Shown here piece after piece: positions 23,028-33,778 of a stretch of DNA of 64,000 nucleotides. The DNA is from Bugulina stolonifera (Eukaryota; Bryozoa; Gymnolaemata; Cheilostomatida; Bugulidae): the NCBI GenBank assembly GCA_935421135.1, contig OW285187.1:7192001-7256000 (forward strand), in the 5' to 3' direction. Made by a program: the position numbers and the translations under genes. Under the pieces are notes generated by a model. The model made no database searches. It had not been told where the DNA came from and saw only the letters and a list, made by a program, of their open reading frames with translations. How positions within the stretch are numbered: the stretch's first letter is position 1; every line of letters starts with the position of its first letter.

Positions 23028-25871
23028 TTAGTCCGCTATGATCTCACCAGTGCGGAGCTCCCGAGCAGTTCTGATCAGAAAGCTGTGCAGAAATTTGTTA
23101 GTGTGACAGGCAACAGAATTGAAAACATTAGCATGTCTGGTGTTAAAATCATGCGTTCCTTTCATTAGATCAAGTGTAGATAGAAGATTTGAAAATAGAG
23201 ATTCATGCTCCAAGATGGTGTGGAAAAGAGATATTCTTCGAGTCTGCCTAATCTTGTTCAATGAAACAAGATTTAGCTGTTTTTTACTGTCAGAGATCGA
23301 ACAATCTCTGCCTTTAAGGTTTTTAATAAATCGTACAGCCTTGCTTTGGACTGCCTCAATTTTATGTATTAGACCCTGCGATGCAGGATCCCACACAGGA
23401 CAGGCATATTCCAGCAATGGCTTGCATAACGTGTTGTAAGCAAGAAGTTTGATGGATTCAGGAGCATCATATAGAGTGTATTTTATAAGTCCTAAAATTT
23501 TTAGTGCTTTCCCAATAATATAATCAACATGAATGTGCCATTTCATATCACTTGCCAGGTATATCCCTAGATATTTTATAGAATTACACTGCTTTAAAAG
23601 CCTCCCATTTAAGAAATAGTCACGCTGTAATGAGTTGCCACTGTTACTAAAAATTATAACATTACTTTTCAACACATTAAAATTCATTCCGTTTTTGATA
23701 CTCCAGTTATGTAGCATATTTAGGTCATGTTGCAGTTTGGCACAATCACCATCATTGATGACCCTAGAGTACAGAAGAGTGTCATCTGCAAACAGTCTGA
23801 TATTGCTGTACTTTATGCATTCTACAATGTCATTAATGAACAGTGAAAATAATGCTGGACCCAACACACTGCCCTGAGGTACTCCTGAAGTAACAGCAGC
23901 TGTGCTAGATTTGAATCCATTTATGAGTACTTGTTGATTGCGATCTAGGAGAAAAGATGAGATCCACCTTATTATTGCAGGATTAATGTTATATTTGATC
24001 ATTTTTTGGATTAATATATGATGTGGTACAACATCGAAAGCCTTGGAGAAATCCAGTACTATAGCATGTGTCGGTATACCTTTATCCAAGTTAAGTAAAA
24101 TATCATGTGTAACACAGGCTAGCTGCGTTGTGCAAGACATATGTTTACGAAAGCCATGTTGATATATAGAAAGTAGGTTGTTCAAACTTTCCTGCATGTT
24201 GTGAAGTATGATGTGCTCCATCATTTTGCAACAAATAGATGTTAATGAAATTGGGCGGTAGTTGGATGGTTTTGTGCGATCACCTTGTTTAAAAATTGGC
24301 GTAACATATGCCAATTTCCATTCTGTAGGTAATTTACCTGTCTTTAAAGAGTAGTTGTAGATGCATGTCAATAAAGGTGCAATTGATTCAGGAGCTATGC
24401 ATAATTTCTGTTTATTTAACCCATCTGGCCCAGGGGCTTTTCCATTCCTAAGTGATTTGATCAGGTTTAATACACCTTCTTCATTGATATGAATATCAAT
24501 GTCATTGACACTAGGCAGTTTAGGTGGGCTACAAGCACGTGTAAAAACACTCTGAAAGGAGGTATTTAAGATGTTAGTTATGTCACTCATACTGGTAGAA
24601 ATTTTTCCGTCACTGTTTGTCAAGGATAGTATAGTATTGTTGTTACCCTTAATTTCTTTTACGTATCTAAAAAACGGTTTAGAGTCTCCCTGACTCAAAG
24701 GATCAAATAATTTGCTTATCATAAAATCTTTCTTAAGTTGTTTAAACATTTTTTTGTTTGATCGTCTCAAAGCTTTATATTTATTGAGTACATCTGTGTC
24801 TCCTGATTTTTTGTATTTGCTGTAGAGCTTTCGCTGTTTATCACAAGCTTTTTTAGCTTTTAAGTTGAACCAAGCAGGCTGAGATGGTTTTCTCGGTGAA
24901 TATTGCTTGCATGGTACAAATTTAAGTATAGCATTGTCCAATCCCTTTCGAAAGGCAGTCCAAATGTTATTAATATCTTTATTTTGGTGTACCAGATCTT
25001 TTATTACTGACAATAAATCAAACATTGAATTACTAAAACCTTCCCTGTTTGCTTTGTGGTATAACAATATATTACTTTGATTAGGGGTTCTCTGTATTAT
25101 ATTATGACTATAATTTATCAAGCATTCAATCATGTAATGGTCACTCAAACCAGGCTGAATGACGGAAAGTTGACATATTTTGTTCTGCATATTAGTGCAA
25201 AGTAAATCCAGTGTGTTACCTGCTACATGTGTAGATTCATGAATTAACTGGTCAAGATCTAAGTCAGCTAGTAAGTCAATAAATTCCGAGTAAAATGGTT
25301 TCCAGGTATTAGAGAGGGCAGTGTTTTCCCAGTTTATACCAGGCATATTGAAATCACCTGTCAAAATTAGTTGATACTTAGGGTAAAGCTTTTTAATATC
25401 AAGCATGTACGTTATTAGTGATGTAATGTCTTGTTTTGAAGGTGGTTTGTAGTAACAAACTATAATAAAAGGTGGGTCATTTGTATTTAAGTTAACATTG
25501 ATGGCAATTATTTCTGCATTAGATGATAGGTCTATGAGACTATGCGATATATGAGAGTCAATAGCAATTAGCACACCTCCACCATGTTCATTTCTATCCT
25601 TTCGGTGTATTGTCTTATGTTGTGGTGAGAAAATTTGAGTGTTATTGAAAAGTGGGTTCAAATGAGTTTCAGTAATACAAATAATATTGTAGTTAATGGC
25701 TAAAGCTTGTAACTCTACTACTTTTCCTTTAATAGACCTAGCATTGAAACTGAGTAAATTTAAATTACTTAGTATTGATTCACCTTGATTATTTTGTTCT
25801 TGTAAATTTTGTACTGAGATTCTGGATTGTCCATTCTTTTCTGTTTCAACTCCTGTCTCAGTTGAAAATCC
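23028..25871 (-). CDS. LINE ORF2: endonuclease and reverse transcriptase
   Basis: The frame is open from 25871 down to the stop at 23028. It encodes an N-terminal exonuclease-endonuclease-phosphatase nuclease: NLLSFNARSIKGK, IICITETHLNP, HGGGVLIAI, LTGDFNMPGINW, SDHYMI. Next comes a reverse transcriptase: NYRPISLTSICCKMMEHIIL, QHGFRKHMSC, AIVLDFSKAFD, SGVPQGSVLGP, LFADDTLLY with the catalytic Asp pair, KYLGIYL. The C-terminal tail is LLEYACPVWDPAS and on. There is no ATG before the nuclease domain, and the frame overlaps the end of ORF1 by about 100 bases. Expression may therefore need frameshifting or re-initiation. No internal stops are seen. Confidence 0.9.
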   Translation of the reverse strand, partial: GFSTETGVETEKNGQSRISVQNLQEQNNQGESILSNLNLLSFNARSIKGKVVELQALAINYNIICITETHLNPLFNNTQIFSPQHKTIHRKDRNEHGGGVLIAIDSHISHSLIDLSSNAEIIAINVNLNTNDPPFIIVCYYKPPSKQDITSLITYMLDIKKLYPKYQLILTGDFNMPGINWENTALSNTWKPFYSEFIDLLADLDLDQLIHESTHVAGNTLDLLCTNMQNKICQLSVIQPGLSDHYMIECLINYSHNIIQRTPNQSNILLYHKANREGFSNSMFDLLSVIKDLVHQNKDINNIWTAFRKGLDNAILKFVPCKQYSPRKPSQPAWFNLKAKKACDKQRKLYSKYKKSGDTDVLNKYKALRRSNKKMFKQLKKDFMISKLFDPLSQGDSKPFFRYVKEIKGNNNTILSLTNSDGKISTSMSDITNILNTSFQSVFTRACSPPKLPSVNDIDIHINEEGVLNLIKSLRNGKAPGPDGLNKQKLCIAPESIAPLLTCIYNYSLKTGKLPTEWKLAYVTPIFKQGDRTKPSNYRPISLTSICCKMMEHIILHNMQESLNNLLSIYQHGFRKHMSCTTQLACVTHDILLNLDKGIPTHAIVLDFSKAFDVVPHHILIQKMIKYNINPAIIRWISSFLLDRNQQVLINGFKSSTAAVTSGVPQGSVLGPALFSLFINDIVECIKYSNIRLFADDTLLYSRVINDGDCAKLQHDLNMLHNWSIKNGMNFNVLKSNVIIFSNSGNSLQRDYFLNGRLLKQCNSIKYLGIYLASDMKWHIHVDYIIGKALKILGLIKYTLYDAPESIKLLAYNTLCKPLLEYACPVWDPASQGLIHKIEAVQSKAVRFIKNLKGRDCSISDSKKQLNLVSLNKIRQTRRISLFHTILEHESLFSNLLSTLDLMKGTHDFNTRHANVFNSVACHTNKFLHSFLIRTARELRTGEIIAD

Positions 25872-26632
25872 TTATTTTGCTCGTCCTTCGTCAGGTCAAG
25901 ACGAGCAAAGATACCTAATATTTTTTGAGAGTTTATTCTTTTTAGAATTTCCCACTTATCTGATTCAGAGGGAAGAGAAAGTCTGATGGGTCTTGGTTTG
26001 TCCTCTTTTTTGGCTCCAAGTCTAACAGTATTAGACCCGGATGCCTCAAAGTTGAAACCACAGTCACGCAGTACATTGTTTACAGCAGTGATAGTTTGGT
26101 CAATTGTAGTAGTATTTTTGTTTTCCTGAATGCCAAACAAAATTACATTTTTAGCTCTCTGATCAGTAGTCAAGTCATTTCTGAGGTGTTTAATTTGTTT
26201 TTCTTGGTCTTTTAGATGTTTTTCTTGTTCTTTCATATGTTTACTAATAGTGTTGTTAGTCTCAGTCAGTTTGGAAACAACCTCTGCAAAGGTCTTGGCA
26301 GATGTAGATTCATGAATATCCACCATGTTTTGAATCTTAGATTCCAGTGCTCTGACTCTAGAGTCAAAGGAACTGAACATGCGGTCACATTTTTCACAAT
26401 ACCAGTGAATCCCTTTCTTATTAATTGTGTCAGAGTCACTAGAGTCAAGATCAACACATTTTAAGTGGAACCAGCAAAGGCATATTTCACACTCAATAGC
26501 AGCATCATGATCGTTGGTAGATTTTGTGCACTTTTCGCACTTGGCTTTGTCAGTGCTTTTCTTAGCACTGCTAATTGCAGAATCGCTAAAACTCTCAGCT
26601 CTGACTTTTTTGTGAAGTGTTTTCGGGGGCAT
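25769..26632 (-). CDS. LINE ORF1: PHD-finger, coiled-coil nucleic-acid-binding protein
   Basis: 287 residues from the ATG at 26632. Residues about 32-84 form a PHD-type zinc finger in the Cys4-His-Cys3 pattern: CEKCTK, CEICLCWFHLKC, WYCEKCD. A coiled coil follows (about 85-155, with KEQEKHLKDQEKQIKHLRND). Then comes an RRM-like segment with KNVILFGIQE and a basic C-terminus (KPRPIRLSL, KIYKNKIIKV). This is the usual plan of ORF1 proteins in CR1/L2-type LINEs, which coat the RNA and act as chaperones. The product is intact. Confidence 0.85.
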   Translation of the reverse strand: MPPKTLHKKVRAESFSDSAISSAKKSTDKAKCEKCTKSTNDHDAAIECEICLCWFHLKCVDLDSSDSDTINKKGIHWYCEKCDRMFSSFDSRVRALESKIQNMVDIHESTSAKTFAEVVSKLTETNNTISKHMKEQEKHLKDQEKQIKHLRNDLTTDQRAKNVILFGIQENKNTTTIDQTITAVNNVLRDCGFNFEASGSNTVRLGAKKEDKPRPIRLSLPSESDKWEILKRINSQKILGIFARLDLTKDEQNKDFQLRQELKQKRMDNPESQYKIYKNKIIKVNQY

Positions 26633-27085
26633 GTCTGTAATTATATTTAATATTATTATAAATTAGTAAGGAATATAAATTTAAAATTAAATAATAATTA
26701 TTAGGAAAAATTAATGGGCAGTTACCGAAGGATGAAATATAGTACGTAGAGAGAAAAGGATAAATTTGAATAGCTTACAGGGTAAAGTTATAATAACAGT
26801 ATTAATATATGAGGTGATTATGTGATAATAATATATTAATATTAGTTTTATCTAGAAATCACACAGTGTATTCGTTCACAGTACTGTGTTCACTCAGCAA
26901 GGGATTGAAGTGCGCAGACAGAACTAGTGAACTAGTCCTTGGTGCCTGCCACTCGTTCTAGTATCTAATCCCTGATCCCTGGTGCCTGATTAGTAGTTCG
27001 TGACTAGTATTTAGGAATAATTCACAATAATATAATTAGAGATCGCTCTGGAAAACACGTCCACCATGAACCGGAAGTCTATGTT

Positions 27086-27325
27086 CTCAAGAATGGAACG
27101 ACAGGCTTGTAATTATATGCCACTAGTTTTGCATGTTCTAATGTTCAGGAGTACACGGAGTGTATATTTAAAACATCTCAATGTCTTATTCGCAGTGTTG
27201 AATTTGCTGGATGCGTGGTTATTGAATTTCAGGTTTGATTGAATTACTACACCAAGATGCTTGGTCTCATCTACACACAGACCAGTCAATGGGATGGCAT
27301 CACACTCACAGACAATTGAATTTTC
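27086..27325 (-). pseudogene. Old LINE fragment, upstream part of the interrupted reverse transcriptase
   Basis: The minus-strand frame reads CDAIPLTGLCVDETKHLGVV, IQSNLKFNNH and KTLRCFKYTLRVLL, with an in-frame stop before LQACRSILE. It matches the thumb region of LINE ORF2 proteins and ends exactly where the younger element begins; the reading resumes at 22935 with YADALWDP. Confidence 0.7.
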
Positions 27326-27761
27326 TTTTAATTAAAAATAAGTGCTTTTCAACTAGCTATTATTATTATTATGAATACACGCTTTAGTTCTTCACACCGT
27401 TTTACTGGATTACTGGCAAATTAGTTGCTTCAAAACTAGACATGTATTGCATAAGTTGATTTGCTATTTACATTTTATTATAAAATAATTTTATAGTTGT
27501 TTAAAGGAGAGTTGGTTGTTTATATTTTCTATTTGAATCACGGAAGTTATAACTGATGGCACTAGAAAGTATCAAACCTTAATAGCTACAATTTTTTAGC
27601 AGCTTTTACTTCCAAGTTACAAAAATTCTAATTTATAACTATAAGTTTTTAAAAAATTAAAATCGTGTCAATTCAGTAAAAATATAAGTAGGAAAAGCAA
27701 TATTTCTGATTATGTCGCTATTGATGTGCACAATGACCTATGACCTATAATTGAATAACGT
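27326..27761. other. AT-rich stretch with no supported gene
   Basis: Only short frames and simple AT-rich sequence between the old LINE fragment and a possible orphan exon. Confidence 0.4.
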
Positions 27762-27875
27762 TAGGGAATTTTCCACTAACCAGGATCAGCTGATTGATGC
27801 TCTCGTGGAGAAAGCCGGTTTTGTGCTGCCAGATGACACCCTTAAAATAGTTGTTTCAGATTCCAACCTTGGTTA
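27762..27875 (+). CDS. Orphan terminal-exon-like coding segment
   Basis: After an acceptor-like gttag there is an open frame of about 37 codons ending in TAA. It reads EFSTNQDQLIDALVEKAGFV and then LPDDTLKIVVSDSNLG. The composition is strongly protein-like inside very AT-rich DNA. I do not recognise it and found no partner exon. Its upstream part may lie beyond the LINE cluster to the left. Confidence 0.35.
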
Positions 27876-30800
27876 ATTATTTTTCACCATTATAACTGAA
27901 CTTTAAAGTGACTGCATTTGCAGTTGGTAACAAGTTATACAAGTCAGTTAGTCGTAGACAAGAGTGGCTGTGAGTAGAGCAACAAACAGAATAGTATTTA
28001 GTATAGTTTTAAGTTTATTAAATTATTCCTTGTTATAGTTATTTATTATATTATAATTATTATATCTATAAGGAATAATAAAATGTAAAATAATAATATA
28101 GTTTATAGTATAAATATTGTATTATATTGATATAATAGTTATTATTATTTATTGAATTGTTAATTATAATTATTGAAATTTATAGTGTTAAGTGTAATAA
28201 AATAATAATTATTAAATTAATTAATATTTCTAGTTGTTGATTCATAATCATGTATAACAGTTGTTGCATCAACTTACAACTGTTTAAATATATAATTAGT
28301 AAAAAGAATGCTGTTTTCTAAACTATTAATCATGTAATTAAATTTAGTAATTATATTATTTCATATCATTCATAAGCAATTAAAATAATGAATACTACAG
28401 TGCACTACTCTACTGAGCCAGTACAGTTGAAAAGCAAGCCTGCATGCAAGGAGTAAGGGCCTGACTCTATTATTTTATATTATGTTAATTTAATTTTAAA
28501 GTATTCATTCTCGATTCTGTTCATATTCCAATTCAAAATATATAATGTTCCAATAAAAACTAAAAATAAAATAATTTTAGTTAAAAAGTATTATGATTAT
28601 TTATTTTTTGCATCAGTGATTAACATAAATAGTCATTATTGTAAGATAAAAATAATGGAAGCCATAAACGCATAGTTATGAAAAATTGTTGATTTAATAG
28701 CATGGTGATATCAATAGTAATGGTGGCTACCATAATAGTAGGCTAATTCTTATAGGCCTATGGGGAATGGGACCAGATTTAACATAAGGTGATGATGATA
28801 ATTTGTGTAACTGCTTATATGAGTAGAGTTGACTAGTTATAGTGATAGTCCAGACTTATTCATTATAATTTTCCCATTGCATGTTCATTGAACTTTAAAT
28901 AAAATGTTATCTTAACTGTTTAATTTACACGTTTAGCAGGGCTGGGAAGCATTAGGGTATGGCCAGTGTTAACTGCTGAATACACAATTTACCCGCCTTT
29001 TTAGTGGAAATTATTACTATTACTCAATTTTGCTGTATTATTGCTTTTCATCACTTTCAAGGTAGAGATATCTTTCTGGAGATTACATTTTCGTTGAGAT
29101 TCTAACAGGCATCAGCTGTTATGATTTCACAGGCTCATTGCTGAAGTCTCAAGCCATCATCATGAAGTCTACTTGCACCCGAGTTACATGCGTAATAAAT
29201 TAATCGATAATTTTCAAACACACGACTGAATTCCATGCCCCATTGACAATGTTTGTCCAACTGGGATGTTTTTAAATACAACACCTCTGCTATTCTGGTA
29301 GTAATTGTGCAGTTTTATTGTCGTACAATGCATCCAAACTAATATTATAACAGTACAAAAAAAATTGGAAAAAAGTGCATGTCGCTATGACCAATTAATT
29401 TTGCCAATATTTTAATTCTTATAATCTTAATTTTATATTAAATATATATTATCATTTAAAATTGTTTCAGCTGATAATATTATTAATTCAAAATAAGTCC
29501 CTGCAGTGCTGATTATGAAAATGAATGGGCTCTATTACATCTTTGGGTACTGTCTAAATCACATATTTTTAATCATGTAGGTACTCATTGCTAATTACAA
29601 AGCCAAATGGCCTATCTTCATTATAGTACTTGCCGTAGCTGAAGTCAAGGTCACAGCAACATTACAGTTTAGCTATTTTATCTGCATGAATTTGGTATTG
29701 CTATCAACCTTCACTGGTTATAAACAGGCCGAGGAGGAGGATAAACATACATTTATAATGTTCAACAAGCTATGAACTGGTAGATGTGATCACATGAAAA
29801 TCTAATTTGTTGCTCTCATTTCCCATCGTCCTTGATGGTTTCAATACCAGAATTCTGTCTAAAACTATAAACAATTGTGGAACATTGGTCATTTCCCACC
29901 TTCATATTGTGGCAGCGTGACTGGTATGCTGGTGATGGCCTAGTGCTAGCGCCTGGTTAATTACTTTCTTATTTGTGGTTCTCAGTCTATGGATGTTGGC
30001 TCTCCAAATAATGTGCAGGTTCAGGTTTACAAAATGCCAATCAGTGACTCACTTCGTTCTTCAGATATTATGAGTGCACACTCTCAACTAACACGAATAT
30101 AAGATTATAGCGATGAGAAATACGAGCACTGTCTCCTTGATACGCTCACTTCACGGGTTCTACAAAACTTCAGAACAAAGTCGCATTAAAAAAGTCTGTA
30201 ATAGTACTGTTGTCACTTCAATCAAATAATTACTTCATGTAATATGTTTATGGGCAGACAGATCATCATAGGCCTACATCTATTAGGCTATATGTATTAT
30301 ATAATATGATGCTGCACACCACTGACTGGTTCGCACTTCAAATACCAATTCTCTGTCACATATTCAATACTTCCTGTTTAGGTTTCAGTTCAGTTTACAT
30401 TTATTCCATCAGGACAGGGTGCAACGCAACTTCCTCTGCATATAGTCATGCCGTACAGATGGCCGGGGCGTTTACTATGAACCATGGTGCGACCTCCTGG
30501 TGGGGCTTTTTGTCGTTTAATTAATTTACTAGTCCTATTCTCTCACACTTGTAAAATATAGTCCAACTCAGTACTTGTGTTTCTGAGTAAATAAGTATCA
30601 GTCAGTATGGTCCCAAGACACTAATATTTGGGTTGAAGGCAAACCGTTGTAATTCTTGGCAATCATGGTGTAATAGTGCTAGGCAACCAAGTCATTTCAA
30701 ACCACTCATATATGGAAGTAACCAAGTAAAACAGTGTAGGATACTGTGATGTTTTGACTCTAGAAGGCTAATGTTTCAGTTCATGCATTGCACAGTTGAG

Positions 30801-31130
30801 TGCATTTTGGGGTAATGCTGAAATTGAAATTGCTATGCCATATCCCATAATGCACACTTACAGTACTACAGTGTACATGTATGTATAATTGTATACACAC
30901 TTACAGTACATGTGCTAAAGGAGAGTTACACCTAGTGGAGACTAGAATTAATTCAATGAAACTGAGCCAAGTGTGACACCTGTCTATTTTCCAGCAATAC
31001 AGGGCAGGTGCTTGGTGCAGGGTTCCAAAATATTCCCAACTCTACATTACATGTGTTGCCGGCTAGGCCATGGTTGAAGGTTAAATTCACTGTTTTACAC
31101 ATGATAGAATTGAATGGTGTACTGTAGGGG
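27876..31130. other. Large AT-rich intergenic stretch
   Basis: About 3.2 kb of mostly simple, AT-rich sequence (28,020-28,620 is almost purely A/T, with many ataat words). No coding exon or RNA gene could be supported. Confidence 0.5.
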
Positions 31131-31156
31131 GCGGAGTGGAGGCTATTGCTGATGGG

Positions 31157-33745
31157 ATGGTGAACATTAGGAGTGAAATGGACGAGAGAATGGAGATCAA
31201 CATATTAGATTACAGGCTCAAGGTCATGACAATCGGCAAATCGGCTATCAGCAAGTTTACTCACTCTCTCTTAGATGTTATATTCTTGAAGCACTACATG
31301 GACAATAATAACTACAAGGAGCATCATGGGTAGGTATGATTATACCTGCGCAGGTAACATTTGCATATCCTAGATGTTGGCGGTTGCCCCTACCATCAAC
31401 ACAGATAGCTAATAGAGTTGTAGTGTTTATCTCAACTGTGTGCTCCAATACAGTCCATGAGACAGCATAATGATATAAAATATGCAACGCTGATACAATC
31501 ACTGGAGTATAATATTATGTAATACAATACATGTTTATTTCTACAGGTTTGTTAGTGTCACTGAAAGTGAAGATGAATATTCCATCATAATTGAAGAAGA
31601 GGCTTTCAACTGTAAGTATAAGTAGAGCAGAAAGTAGAGTAGGTATTATATACTGTAATAATGTGTAATATGTAGGTGTAGCGGTAGATTTAGCATTATT
31701 CTATAAGGTAATCTAGTGCTATTACAAACATACTATGTAAATATTATATAACCTGCTATTCAACCCAGCAACCAGATGTTACTGTCAGCCAGCTCTCCCT
31801 ATCTACTGTATATACATATGATTTGTACACTTATACTTTATATATATATGTGTATATAGATAATATCGCTGATTTACATATATCATCAGTATTCTGGCCA
31901 ACCTGGCAATGCAGCATAATATAATAACATTATAAATGTAGATGTATGTATATACAGTATAAAATGAGGTTGTTTGACAAGCACAAATCCATCTGTCAAC
32001 ATTATATTAGCCGGCCAGCTGTAGCTTGAAATTTTGTTGTTTTCTCGAAACATTTGCCAAGATGTGACAAACCATGCTCTACCCTCCTAGTTGTCACTTG
32101 TAGTTTCTCTCGTCACCGCTTCTGCCGTGTGTGTTACCCTCGCTCTTATGACACATTTATGCGCATCTCGGTGGACCATATGTCACCGTCACGTATTGTA
32201 ATGCTACACCCTGTGTCATATAGTACGACCCGGTAAAGGAAAATTTCGAAAAAGACAGTTCGAAAAAGGACATTTCACAACCGGACAGTTCGAAGCTATG
32301 TAGATTACATTTAGAAGAACACAACTCACAGATATTTAATTTTAGTTAATTAAAATAAAAAAAATAATATTAAAAATAAAAATTGGTTGAAATCTGGTGG
32401 TTGGGGTTAGTGGTTTCGAACTGTCTGGTGTTGAACTGTACAGTTTCGAAATGTCCTGTTTTGAACAGTCGCAAATTCAGTACGACCATGTCACCAACAT
32501 TCTGAGGATAAATTTAGAAAAATTCTTTAGTAATACTAATCAAATTAGTTCCCAATATGGAAGAGAAATGTAAAATAAAATTAGCGACAAAGATAAAATT
32601 TAAAATCTAAGCTCTGAAGTCTTTTCAACTGTTGGGCCACTGAGACGCCAAGAAAATAACTTCGAGTTACTTTCATGGTAGGTATCGGTGCATGCGCAAT
32701 AGCCGTATACCCATTTTGAAAATGATTCGATATATAGCTAATTCACATATAATAGTCTCCGAGTTCCAGAGGGATGTACCAATGTACCGGAAATGTGTTA
32801 GTGGGTGTAGTACCTTCACCTGGCTGTTTAAAATGTGGTGTTCACCAAAGGGTTTCACTCATATCTAATAACAGTCAAGCACACTAACTGTCCCTTGATA
32901 TACTCCATCTATTAGTCTACTACCTGTACAGTCTATATCTACACTATTGTACATGTAACCTACATGTGTGTGGCTTAGTTGTGAGCAATAGGCCACTGGT
33001 TAGTAGCTAGTATTGTTGCAGATATAACATACATGTATAATATCATATAGTAAGCTAGTTGCTAGCTCTATAATCATGTATATACTGTAGGCTCTAGCCA
33101 ACACTTGCATCATAGCTAAAGATAACATTGTACAATGTTACTCCAAGCTATAACTAATGCATGGTTGTATGCAGCAACTTGACTAGCACTTGTTACTGGG
33201 CTAGTAACACATGCTACTGGCAGTCATCAACACTGTACTATTACTGCTCCTTCAGGCATATAGTTTTATCCACCCGACATGCTGACACCTAATGACTAAT
33301 ACATGGTACTAGTTATTCACCTTGACTTAATTTCCCACCACTTGACTATCCCTGTCATCCAATAATTTATGCCTTTGATTTAGGGTAGAATTTCTGATTA
33401 GCTTTTAATTAACGCAACAGCACAATATATTCTCTTTTATAGTTCTTTTTCTTTTCTTGCAGCATTCAACATCGACAGCAAACATTTAGTGGTGAATAAA
33501 GAAACATGGCTCCCCCTGGTGGCAAGTGCAGGGCCTATGCTTACGGAGAACACAACCGCTGGTATTAGTAAGATTGCCAACTCTGTTCTGATACCTCTTG
33601 CAGACCAGGGAATATCTGTGTACCCTCTATCAACTTATAGGACAGACTATGTGTTGGTGAGTGAAAGTATGTTTGTGGCTGCATATATATGTACATGGAG
33701 TGCAGCAAGCTGTACTATAGTATGACTGTTAGTACATGACTGTGA

Positions 33746-33778
<33 letters not shown>

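Larger units (their letters stand above)
22936..27085 (-). mobile_element. Apparently full-length non-LTR retrotransposon (CR1/L2-jockey group)
   Basis: A two-ORF LINE of about 4.15 kb on the minus strand. In order it has a 5' UTR (26633-27085), ORF1 (25769-26632), ORF2 (23028 to about 25871), a short A-rich 3' UTR, and a 3' end made of direct copies of acaag (22936-22958) instead of a poly(A) tail. Ending in a short tandem repeat is typical of the CR1/L2 group. Both ends are set by the host: an old reverse-transcriptase fragment is cut between codons for ILE and YAD. Intact reading frames suggest recent activity. Any target duplication is very short (the bases gag). Confidence 0.85.
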
